A DNA stretch of 5,837 bases from Clostridiales bacterium (GTDB lineage Bacteria; Bacillota; Clostridia; Oscillospirales; Acutalibacteraceae). The stretch is from positions 1 through 5,837 of the forward strand of contig JAAZGX010000233.1 in assembly GCA_012511005.1 (NCBI GenBank). The letters are read 5' to 3'. Shown one piece after another: positions 1 to 5,792 of the stretch (the stretch's first letter is position 1; each line of letters opens with the position of its first letter). The notes beneath the pieces were generated by a model. It had not been told where the DNA came from. It saw only the letters and a program-made list of their open reading frames with translations, and made no database searches. The translations under genes and the position numbers were made by a program.

Positions 1-535
1 AGCCTATAAAAATAATAAAGTTAATAGGGAATACGGCTAAAATAGGCTTTATAAGAAAAATCATACTCCAGCCTATTATAAAGTAGCACGCCATTGTTAA
101 TACTCTGTATCGTTTCAGGTCAATCGCCTTAAACACTATGCCAACGGCGCTGCCGACCCAAACGAGAATGAGCATAACGATACATAAAGCTTTGCTGTAT
201 TCCCTTATGCCCGTAAGGAGTACGGGAGTATATGTACCGGCAATAAGAAAATAAATGTCACAATGGTCTACAATTTGCATTACTTTTTTTGCCGTAACAG
301 GCGTAATACCGTGGTATACGCTTGAGATTGTGTATACGAGTATCATGGACGCGCCGTATATAATGCCGCCTGCAAGACCCCACATATTTTTATGAAGCAC
401 GGAGAAAATAACGCACAGCGTAAGCGCCGCAAAACCAAATGCACCGCCTACGATATGGGTTATCATATTAACTGTTTCTTCACTTCTTGAATAACTCGGA
501 AGAGTTCTGTCCCTCAGTTTCGTTCTTTTAGATAT
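1..535 (-). CDS. trhA: Hemolysin III / TrhA (PAQR-type) membrane protein, 3' end cut off by window edge
   Basis: Polytopic inner-membrane protein of the HlyIII/TrhA family, bacterial relatives of the PAQR receptors. Family members are linked to membrane energy and lipid homeostasis; the haemolysin name is historical. I read 178 codons running off the left edge; the usual length is about 210-220, so the last helix with the HxxxH metal motif is outside. Visible hallmarks, numbering from the proposed start: the N-terminal stretch KLRDRTLPSYSRSEE (residues 6-20), THIVGG (26-31), the SxxxH motif SSVYH (S71, H75), and DHCDIYFLIAGTYTP (90-104). Hydrophobic helices lie near 28-47, 53-73, 92-108, 115-135 and 145-161. 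The first in-frame ATG (464-466) would cut off the conserved N-terminus and has no ribosome binding site. An ideally spaced Shine-Dalgarno instead points to an ATA codon at 533-535. Last gene visible of the leftward set, 37 bp after its neighbour. Family assignment is firm; the start codon is an inference. Confidence 0.88.
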   Translation of the reverse strand, partial: MSKRTKLRDRTLPSYSRSEETVNMITHIVGGAFGFAALTLCVIFSVLHKNMWGLAGGIIYGASMILVYTISSVYHGITPVTAKKVMQIVDHCDIYFLIAGTYTPVLLTGIREYSKALCIVMLILVWVGSAVGIVFKAIDLKRYRVLTMACYFIIGWSMIFLIKPILAVFPINFIIFIG

Positions 536-540
536 AACAA

Positions 541-547
541 ATCACCT
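541..547 (-). promoter_or_regulatory. Ribosome binding site deciding the HlyIII start
   Basis: On the minus strand this reads AGGTGAT, preceded by a run of A. Six bases separate AGGTGA from the ATA codon at 533-535. An in-frame TGA overlaps the site at 542-544, so translation cannot start further upstream. Between the stop and ATA only TTT and GTT are in frame. The TTG at 538-540 and the GTG at 544-546 are in other frames that stop within a few codons. Confidence 0.6.
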
Positions 548-572
548 TTTTAATAGTTTACCGCAAATCCTG

Positions 573-2639
573 TCAGCCTATTTCCCTTACTGCGTTTTCA
601 AAGTTAAGGTATAGATGATTGCCGCCAAAATCGAAGCGGATTTCTGACGGTTCTCTTTCCGTTTGCGAATAGGAGCTGTCAAACCTTTTGTAATCTGTTA
701 AAACCGCTAATCCATTTACCTTAAATTCATCGCCGTAAGTCAGTTCATATGTTTTATCAAGACTGTTATATGTAAGCTTTTTACCGTCAAACTGCGAATA
801 GTTTGACTTTATTCTGCTTATAAATGCCTCGAAGCTTTCATTATTTTCAGAGGAAAGCTCATAAATAATATATTGATTATTCCCCTTCTGTATAAGGTCG
901 AATTTTTTGTCCTTATAATCAGTAAGGGTATTTTTGAAGGCTTTTGCGGATACTTCACTAAAGTTTTTGTAGCTAAATTCATCAGCGCCCGTCAAGGCAA
1001 GATATACGCTGCCTTTTTTAGCGAAAGCGTGTCTGCCGGACACTCTTACACTATCGAAAAACGCTTCCGGTAAATAAGTATGAGTAAACTGCGGTACCTT
1101 ATAAAGCTCTAAAAAGCCGCTTATTTTTGGAATATTAAAAATTTGCAGCTGCACATTTTCATGCTGCGCTATATGCGGCGCTCTCCCGAAGCCCGCCCAA
1201 TATCCGGGAGTAGCGCTTACCGTCTTTTTATCTTCAAGACGCGCGGGGTGTGCCGTAAATACCACAGTGCCGCCGCCAAAGTTTAAGACAGACAGCATTT
1301 GCTGTGCCCCGAAAGAGCCGGGGTGGTATTTTTGAAAGCAGGAAAGCTGATAATTAGCGGTTTTATATGAATATAAATTCGCTCTCTGCTGTGCAATTCC
1401 GTTAGGCATAGGGTTCAGTTTTTCACTTATTAATTCAAGCACTTTCTTTTGTTTCAACGGTTTTATATTAAGAACTTTGAAGTAATTTAAGAAGCTGTTT
1501 GCAAACATACTGTTAGCTTCAAGATATGTTACAGTGTTATAAATAACTTCCGGATTAGTAAAGCTTTCCATACCAAACTGCGCCATAATTTGATTATCGG
1601 AATGACCGACAAGCCCTTTAAGATAAAGCTCCGAAACATCAAGCCCCGTAGAGGACTTTATAATTCTTGTTTTTGTATCATTACCGATATTTAATAAAAC
1701 TTCAGGGATTTTATAAAAGCTTTGCGGCTTTCCGTCTTTATCTTTCGCGTTCATCATTGACACAAAGTTTATGAGCATATGGTGCGTTGAGGTCTTATGA
1801 TTTTCGTTCTGCGAAAAAATATAATCTATAAGCTGCCGTACCTTGTCGCCGCTGCCACCGACCATATTATCCGTATATGCACGCATTGTAGGCGCCGTGA
1901 ATGTATAATCATACATATTTGTAACAATATCATACAAAAGCAAATCAATGCACATTTTCATTTGTGTTACCATATCAGAGTCATCCTCTGATGCAAATTG
2001 AATGAAATTAGCCGCAGGGCAAATGTCAAAAAGATAGTAGTTAGAGGAGTTAAGCTCTGTATAGCCGTTTTTGAAAATATGCTCCATCCAATAGCCTATT
2101 CGTTTTCTGGCACGGTTCATATGCTCTGCGCCTGTTGTGTTATCGTTAAAAAACTTCTTTTCAGCCCAAAGCTGACCCGCAAGGTATTCAGAAACCGCAA
2201 ATAAAAGCTGGTGATTTTCCGACCAGTAGCAAGCAGAGTCCTCTCCCGGCTCTGTCATCCAATATTTTGCACCTAAAAAAGCCTCACACAAAAGATTGTA
2301 TCCGTCCGGGGAAATACTTTTCAGCTTTTCACCGTGTAAATATAAAAGGCGCATTGCCGTTTGCATACGGAAATCAGCACAGTCATACCGTCCGTCTATG
2401 TATTTCTTTGCGGGGATTACAGCCTCAATTATATATTTACTGTTTATTATAACTCCGTCTTTTTCCGCTAAATCGGGATTATCAAAATAAAGGAGTAATT
2501 TGTGGATTAGTTCATTCCCCTCATCAGAAGCGGGTCTTTCGGGAGGATACTTTATAGATAGATTTTTATAAATATCGTGCATTAAATATGCTCCGGCACA
2601 AGCTGCCAAGGTGGATATCATAGCTGTTCGTTTTTTCAC
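573..2639 (-). CDS. Uncharacterised 688-aa protein, heparinase II/III-like toroid plus beta domain (predicted)
   Basis: No named gene recognised. The first ~420 residues look helical and rich in Trp, Tyr and His, with the striking motif YWSENHQLLF (138-147) followed by EYLAGQLW (151-158). From about 430 the protein becomes strand-rich, with GGGTVVFTAHPA (455-466), YWAGFGRAPHIAQHENV (480-496), HTYLPEAFFD (520-529) and GSVYLAL (543-549). From memory, this order matches a widespread uncharacterised bacterial family whose (alpha/alpha)-toroid plus beta-sandwich plan recalls heparinase II/III and other polysaccharide lyases. Lyase activity is unproven and I cannot assign catalytic residues. The N-terminus, MKKR followed by a short hydrophobic run, contains LAAC (11-14), a possible lipobox; a signal anchor or a cytoplasmic protein are alternatives. 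The start is GTG at 2637-2639, supported by AAGGAGG seven bases upstream. It sits 29 bp after the DUF368 gene and 37 bp before hlyIII, so it is probably co-transcribed. The frame is intact. Confidence 0.75.
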   Translation of the reverse strand: MKKRTAMISTLAACAGAYLMHDIYKNLSIKYPPERPASDEGNELIHKLLLYFDNPDLAEKDGVIINSKYIIEAVIPAKKYIDGRYDCADFRMQTAMRLLYLHGEKLKSISPDGYNLLCEAFLGAKYWMTEPGEDSACYWSENHQLLFAVSEYLAGQLWAEKKFFNDNTTGAEHMNRARKRIGYWMEHIFKNGYTELNSSNYYLFDICPAANFIQFASEDDSDMVTQMKMCIDLLLYDIVTNMYDYTFTAPTMRAYTDNMVGGSGDKVRQLIDYIFSQNENHKTSTHHMLINFVSMMNAKDKDGKPQSFYKIPEVLLNIGNDTKTRIIKSSTGLDVSELYLKGLVGHSDNQIMAQFGMESFTNPEVIYNTVTYLEANSMFANSFLNYFKVLNIKPLKQKKVLELISEKLNPMPNGIAQQRANLYSYKTANYQLSCFQKYHPGSFGAQQMLSVLNFGGGTVVFTAHPARLEDKKTVSATPGYWAGFGRAPHIAQHENVQLQIFNIPKISGFLELYKVPQFTHTYLPEAFFDSVRVSGRHAFAKKGSVYLALTGADEFSYKNFSEVSAKAFKNTLTDYKDKKFDLIQKGNNQYIIYELSSENNESFEAFISRIKSNYSQFDGKKLTYNSLDKTYELTYGDEFKVNGLAVLTDYKRFDSSYSQTEREPSEIRFDFGGNHLYLNFENAVREIG

Positions 2640-2646
2640 TGCAAAA

Positions 2647-2653
2647 CCTCCTT
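2647..2653 (-). promoter_or_regulatory. Strong ribosome binding site for the toroid protein gene
   Basis: Minus-strand AAGGAGG, a full match to the anti-Shine-Dalgarno core, lies seven bases before the GTG codon at 2637-2639. It fixes the non-ATG start. It sits inside the 29-bp gap after the DUF368 stop codon, with no room for a terminator, which supports a shared transcript. Confidence 0.8.
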
Positions 2654-2668
2654 AAAACAATAAAACTT

Positions 2669-3541
2669 TTAACTTACATTAAATTTCTGCCCAAGCTTTT
2701 TGAATATAACAGATACCATAGTACCAAGCAGAACTGCGGCTATGCTTAAAATCCATTCGGCAGTATCAACAGGCAGCCTTGGAAATACGCTTATAAGAGA
2801 GCCGGTCATAAAGCCTAAAACCATAAAATATGCAAGCGACCTAAATTTTCTGAACACTATTTTAGTGACATTTGAAAGGACAACCATTCCTAAAACAAAG
2901 CAAATGCCCGTTGGTAAAACAATAAAAAGATTTTGAGGTATGTTAGTAAGCTTTGTAAGCTCTGACACAGCAGAAAGAAGCGGCTCATAAACACCGAACA
3001 TCATTAGCATCATAGAAACGCTCATACCGGGAATCATACTTGTCATTCCTGAAATACCGCCTGAAAGAGCAAAATATGCCGTTCCCTTGTTTATTGATGA
3101 TAATGAAGAAAGGCCGAAAGAGAAATCGCTTTTACCCAAAAGCCCGATACTAAAAGCGAAAGAGAGGGCAAAGAAAGTTCCTATTAAGTACCTTTTCTTA
3201 AACCCGTTTTCCGTTCCTTCTTTTAGGACAGTAGGCATGCTGCCTGCAATAAGGCTAATAAACAGCAAATAAGAGGGGGTAGGGTAGTTAGAAAACATAA
3301 ACTCTAATATGTTTATAAATATAAGCACGCTAAGCCCCGCGCCTATTCCCATAGGAAACCCGTATATAATATTCTTTTTAAGATTTTTAAAGGGGTTTGA
3401 TATTATGTTTATAAGCTCGTCATAAATCCCCATCATAACAGCCATAATACTGCCGCTAACACCGGGAGCAATAATGCTTATTCCAAGAAATGCCCCGCAG
3501 AGCATTCTGTAAAAAAAGCCTTTTTTTGAATTATCGTTCAT
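2669..3541 (-). CDS. popT: DUF368 membrane protein, probable undecaprenyl-phosphate translocase (PopT family)
   Basis: A 290-residue polytopic membrane protein, a normal length for DUF368. Members of this family (PopT) were identified as translocases that return undecaprenyl phosphate, the lipid carrier for peptidoglycan and other surface glycans, across the cytoplasmic membrane. The signature APGVSGS (25-31) lies in the first hydrophobic segment and recurs as IPGMSVS (170-176). The repeats continue in step: P26/P171, G27/G172, S29/S174, G38/G183 and Y40/Y185 all show an offset of 145, which marks an internal duplication of two halves. Further hydrophobic segments lie near 60-83, 90-106, 118-135, 204-226, 236-252 and 262-280. 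The start ATG at 3539-3541 is preceded by GAGGA with good spacing. The gene lies 61 bp after the SGNH hydrolase gene, has a possible promoter of its own in that gap, and is followed after 29 bp by the toroid protein gene. Family assignment is firm. The substrate comes from family knowledge, and the gene symbol is transferred from characterised members. Confidence 0.88.
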   Translation of the reverse strand: MNDNSKKGFFYRMLCGAFLGISIIAPGVSGSIMAVMMGIYDELINIISNPFKNLKKNIIYGFPMGIGAGLSVLIFINILEFMFSNYPTPSYLLFISLIAGSMPTVLKEGTENGFKKRYLIGTFFALSFAFSIGLLGKSDFSFGLSSLSSINKGTAYFALSGGISGMTSMIPGMSVSMMLMMFGVYEPLLSAVSELTKLTNIPQNLFIVLPTGICFVLGMVVLSNVTKIVFRKFRSLAYFMVLGFMTGSLISVFPRLPVDTAEWILSIAAVLLGTMVSVIFKKLGQKFNVS

Positions 3542-3569
3542 AACTTGTCCTCAAATAATGATATATAAA

Positions 3570-3598
3570 AGTATAACACACAGATATAAAGCGGGCAA
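3570..3598 (-). promoter_or_regulatory. Candidate internal promoter for the DUF368 gene
   Basis: On the minus strand TTGCCC (3593-3598) and TATACT (3570-3575) are separated by exactly 17 bp. The -10 matches 5/6 of the sigma-A consensus and the -35 matches 4/6. The -35 begins five bases past the stop codon of the hydrolase gene, so it occupies otherwise free spacer. Predicted transcription would begin near 3563, about 22 bp before the DUF368 start. It would let the membrane protein genes be expressed apart from the hydrolase. Confidence 0.5.
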
Positions 3599-3602
3599 AT
3601 GA

Positions 3603-4157
3603 TTACATAAATTTCCTGATGTGTTTTGTGACGGCAGAGCCTAAAGCGTCAATACCTTCCGGAGTGAGGTGAACCTTATCTTCAGCGCTTATATATGTTG
3701 CGTTATTAGGTCTTGTTAAGGCGTATAAGTCATTTATAGCGTCAACATCTTTTCCGATAGCGTCAATAAGCGCTTTATTGTATTCTTCAATCGTTTCGTT
3801 ACTCCACGGCGGGTTATTATCGCCCACAGCGGTAGTTGTTGCAAAAATTACTTTTGCTCCCGTCTTTTTTAGCTCTCTTAAAATCCGCTTCATATCCCTT
3901 ACATATTCCGAAATCTCGGTGAAAGGACCGTCCTCAGGATAAGTAATCAAAGTATCCCAAAGCCCGTTGTTCCAATGGACTATATCAGGATTAGGACACA
4001 TAGGCAGCCAAAATTTTAATGAGTTTAGCGTATAGCGGGAAAAGCGGCAGTTTTCATCCGGGTGAAAAATCTCACAATTATCTCCAAAAAGCAGCTCTTT
4101 AACCTTTTCTTGATAATTCTCGCGAATAGAGTCACCGAGCAAAAGTATTTTCGTCAT
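3603..4157 (-). CDS. SGNH/GDSL-type hydrolase (cytoplasmic esterase-like)
   Basis: A compact 184-residue SGNH-fold hydrolase. These enzymes remove acyl groups from sugars, lipids or other esters by a Ser-Asp-His mechanism; the substrate here is unknown. Block I is LLLGDSI with the nucleophile Ser10. Block III is read as the HWNNGLWD region (61-68), where an Asn supplies the oxyanion-hole role, and block V is DKVH (D160, H163) followed by LTPEG. All expected catalytic positions are present. There is no signal peptide or membrane segment, so it should act in the cytoplasm. The block III motif WNNGLWD and the preceding NCRFSRYTL (36-44) suggest a specific SGNH subfamily that I recall as common in Firmicutes and related bacteria. 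The ATG at 4155-4157 follows AAGGAGT with six bases of spacing and lies just downstream of a near-consensus promoter, so this is the first gene of the leftward unit. De-acylation of an envelope precursor is possible given the membrane protein neighbours, but this is speculative. Confidence 0.85.
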   Translation of the reverse strand: MTKILLLGDSIRENYQEKVKELLFGDNCEIFHPDENCRFSRYTLNSLKFWLPMCPNPDIVHWNNGLWDTLITYPEDGPFTEISEYVRDMKRILRELKKTGAKVIFATTTAVGDNNPPWSNETIEEYNKALIDAIGKDVDAINDLYALTRPNNATYISAEDKVHLTPEGIDALGSAVTKHIRKFM

Positions 4158-4179
4158 AAAACCACTCCTTGTTTAAGTT

Positions 4180-4208
4180 ATTCTACCATCCTGCGAGATT
4201 TTTTTCAA
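4180..4208 (-). promoter_or_regulatory. Sigma-A-type promoter of the leftward operon
   Basis: On the minus strand TTGAAA (4203-4208) and TAGAAT (4180-4185) are separated by 17 bp, with TGG directly before the -10 as in extended -10 promoters. Transcription would begin near 4173, giving a leader of only about 16 bases that holds little more than the ribosome binding site AAGGAGT (4164-4170). There is therefore no room for a riboswitch or attenuator. Confidence 0.75.
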
Positions 4209-4268
4209 TGAAAACATAAAAACAGATTGCGGTTTTATAAATATTTTAATATTGCATTCATAAAAAGA

Positions 4269-4277
4269 TGGTATAGT
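4269..4277 (+). promoter_or_regulatory. Possible secondary extended -10 element upstream of cysK
   Basis: TGGTATAGT combines the TGN extension with a 4/6 -10 hexamer (TATAGT). No good -35 is found 16-18 bp upstream, so any activity would rely on the extension alone. If active it would start transcription near 4284, ahead of the main cysK promoter. Confidence 0.25.
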
Positions 4278-4298
4278 AAAATGCGCAAACTTGTTTTT

Positions 4299-4318
4299 GC
4301 TTGAAAAAAGAGGCAAGC
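4299..4318 (+). repeat. Dyad over the cysK promoter, candidate operator
   Basis: GCTTG (4299-4303) and CAAGC (4314-4318) are perfect inverted arms ten bases apart. The dyad covers the -35 and most of the spacer of the cysK promoter, where a repressor would block RNA polymerase. A second short inverted repeat, GCAAA (4285-4289) with TTTGC (4296-4300), lies directly upstream. Arms of five bases can arise by chance. The regulator that might bind is unknown; the Rrf2 protein encoded downstream is the obvious candidate. Confidence 0.35.
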
Positions 4319-4329
4319 CGTGATACAAT
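4301..4329 (+). promoter_or_regulatory. Sigma-A-type promoter of cysK-rrf2
   Basis: TTGAAA (4301-4306) and TACAAT (4324-4329) are separated by exactly 17 bp and each hexamer matches 5/6 of consensus. Transcription would start near 4336, giving an AT-rich leader of about 64 bases. This leader shows no T-box-like or S-box-like structure to the eye and is too short for either. Confidence 0.75.
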
Positions 4330-4399
4330 CAGAAAATAGATTTAGAGATGAAAAAGTTTTGTAATTAATCAAATTTAAAAATTTATCGGAGATGAGATT

Positions 4400-5332
4400 A
4401 TGAAAAATATATATAAAGGAATTGATGAGTTAATAGGGAAAACACCTATGTTAGAGCTTGTAAATTTCAGAAAGGCGCACCACCTTGCGGCAAGGGTTTT
4501 AGCAAAGCTTGAGTATTTTAACCCTGCGGGAAGCGTTAAAGACAGAGCGGCGAAAGCTATGCTTGATGATGCAGAAGAAAAAGGAATACTAAAAGAGAAT
4601 TCAGTAATTATTGAGCCTACGAGCGGCAACACCGGAATAGGACTTGCGGCAATAGCGGCGGCGCGCGGATATAAAGCTGTTATTGTAATGCCCGATACAA
4701 TGTCAAAAGAGCGCCGAAAATTAATGACGGCTTATGGTGCCCGTGTTGTGCTGTCGGACGGGAAAAAAGGCGTATCCGGTGCGGTTGAAACGGCTTTAGA
4801 GCTGTCAAAGACGATAGAAAACAGTTTTATACCATCTCAATTTGAAAATCCCGCCAATGTGAAAGCACATTTTACTACAACGGGACCGGAGATTTTTGAG
4901 CAGACAGGCGGCAAGATTGACTTTTTCGTGGCAGGAGTAGGCACAGGCGGCACGATAACGGGTGTCGGGGAATACTTAAAATCACAAAACCCGTCTATAA
5001 AAATTATAGCAGTCGAGCCTTATAGCTCTCCTTTACTGTCAAACGGAGAGGCGGCGCCGCACAAAATTCAGGGAATAGGCGCGAACTTTGTACCGAAAAT
5101 ACTTAATAGAGATATTTATGATGAGATTATTAAGGTTAAAGATGAACATGCATATAAGGCGGCAGAGCAAGCGGCAAAAAGTGACGGTATACTCGTAGGA
5201 ATTTCATCAGGCGCCGCTTTAAGCGCCGCTTTGGAGCTTGCAAGGCGTGCGGAGAATAAGGGGAAAACGATAGTCGCCTTACTTCCCGATACGGGAGAAA
5301 GGTATCTTTCGACTGATTTATTCGGCGGATAA
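4400..5332 (+). CDS. cysK: Cysteine synthase (O-acetylserine sulfhydrylase A)
   Basis: PLP-dependent cytoplasmic enzyme that makes L-cysteine and acetate from O-acetylserine and sulfide, the last step of sulfur assimilation. Its 310 residues match the family length. Landmarks in order: IGKTPM (12-17), NPAGSVKDR (41-49) with K47 as the PLP Schiff-base lysine, the substrate loop TSGNTG (74-79), the phosphate-binding loop GTGGT (181-185), GIGANFVP (225-232) lining the active-site entrance where CysE or CymR tails dock in characterised relatives, GISSGAA (267-273) beside the PLP ring nitrogen, and the end motif PDTGERYLST (295-304). Nothing essential is missing. The ATG follows GGAG (4388-4391) with eight bases of spacing. 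A near-consensus promoter lies 71 bp upstream, and the Rrf2 regulator gene follows after 31 bp with no terminator between. Cystathionine beta-synthase and CysM are relatives, but no CBS domain is present and the motifs fit CysK best. Confidence 0.95.
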   Translation: MKNIYKGIDELIGKTPMLELVNFRKAHHLAARVLAKLEYFNPAGSVKDRAAKAMLDDAEEKGILKENSVIIEPTSGNTGIGLAAIAAARGYKAVIVMPDTMSKERRKLMTAYGARVVLSDGKKGVSGAVETALELSKTIENSFIPSQFENPANVKAHFTTTGPEIFEQTGGKIDFFVAGVGTGGTITGVGEYLKSQNPSIKIIAVEPYSSPLLSNGEAAPHKIQGIGANFVPKILNRDIYDEIIKVKDEHAYKAAEQAAKSDGILVGISSGAALSAALELARRAENKGKTIVALLPDTGERYLSTDLFGG

Positions 5333-5363
5333 TTGCCGGCTAAAATAAAACGGAGTGGAAAAA

Positions 5364-5774
5364 ATGTTAATATCAACAAAAGGGCTTTACGCGCTTCGTG
5401 TAATGCTTGATTTAGCCCAAAACGCTGACGGCGACTTTATATCCCTTAGCACAATTTCGCAGCGTCAAGGCATTTCAATGAAGTATTTAGAGGCGATTGT
5501 ATCTTTACTTGTGCGCGCCGGTATGCTTGAAAGCAAACGCGGCAAGGACGGGGGATACCGTCTATTAAGAAACCCGAAAGACTATACGGTAGGAGCTATT
5601 ATTGCTCTGACAGAGGGAACAATGTCGCCCGTATCCTGTTTAGAATCAGGGGAAACGGAATGTGAGTTTGCCTGCTCTTGTCTTACACTTCCCGTGTGGA
5701 TTAAGCTTGAGGGCATTGTAAAGGAATATTTAGATAACATATCACTCTTAGATGTGCTTCTTGGAAAAGTATAA
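5364..5774 (+). CDS. Rrf2-family transcriptional regulator with a four-cysteine cluster (IscR/CymR-like)
   Basis: A 136-residue winged-helix DNA-binding protein. The N-terminus MLISTKGLYALRVMLDLA is typical of Rrf2 proteins, the helix-turn-helix spans about 28-55 (LSTISQRQGISMKYLEAIV), and the wing is the KRGKDGGYRL stretch (58-67). The effector region holds C92, C100, C104 and C106. IscR binds [2Fe-2S] through C92, C98 and C104, so cluster binding is plausible but not proven. Bacillus subtilis CymR, the Rrf2 cysteine-metabolism repressor that uses CysK as a partner, has no such cysteines as I recall it. The ATG at 5364 is preferred over the in-frame GTG at 5355 because GGAG (5352-5355) sits eight bases before the ATG and overlaps the GTG, and because the family starts at this point. 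It lies 31 bp after cysK and is probably co-transcribed. Family is certain; whether it senses Fe-S status, cysteine or redox is open. Confidence 0.92.
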   Translation: MLISTKGLYALRVMLDLAQNADGDFISLSTISQRQGISMKYLEAIVSLLVRAGMLESKRGKDGGYRLLRNPKDYTVGAIIALTEGTMSPVSCLESGETECEFACSCLTLPVWIKLEGIVKEYLDNISLLDVLLGKV

Positions 5775-5792
5775 ATCAGAAAATTTGCTATA

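Noticed and set aside
873..2490. Several short plus-strand open frames of about 60-70 codons inside 573-2639
   Set aside because: They lie opposite one intact 688-codon gene, show no family motif, have no convincing ribosome binding sites and overlap one another. They are antisense shadows.
2700..3272. Plus-strand open frames of 78 and 61 codons opposite the DUF368 gene
   Set aside because: The opposite strand encodes a clearly recognisable membrane protein with a conserved signature. The plus-strand products are low-complexity and unrecognised.
4359..4384. AT-rich palindromic patches such as TTG-N8-CAA in the cysK leader as a CymR-type operator
   Set aside because: Matches are short and imperfect in a very AT-rich stretch, where they are expected by chance.
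4336..4399. Riboswitch or T-box in the cysK leader
   Set aside because: The leader from the best promoter is about 64 bases, AT-rich, and shows no terminator hairpin or conserved T-box/S-box sequence.
4375..4632. Minus-strand open frame of 85 codons overlapping the start of cysK
   Set aside because: Hydrophobic-looking product created by the reverse complement of the cysK N-terminal codons, with no independent evidence.
5355..5363. GTG at 5355 as the start of the Rrf2 gene
   Set aside because: The GTG overlaps the ribosome binding site of the ATG at 5364, and the family N-terminus begins at that ATG.
5333..5363. Terminator between cysK and rrf2
   Set aside because: No hairpin followed by a T run is present in the 31-bp gap; the two genes look co-transcribed.
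5116..5379. Minus-strand open frame of 87 codons over the cysK end and rrf2 start
   Set aside because: Antisense of the conserved CysK C-terminus; Ala/Ser-rich shadow with no motif.
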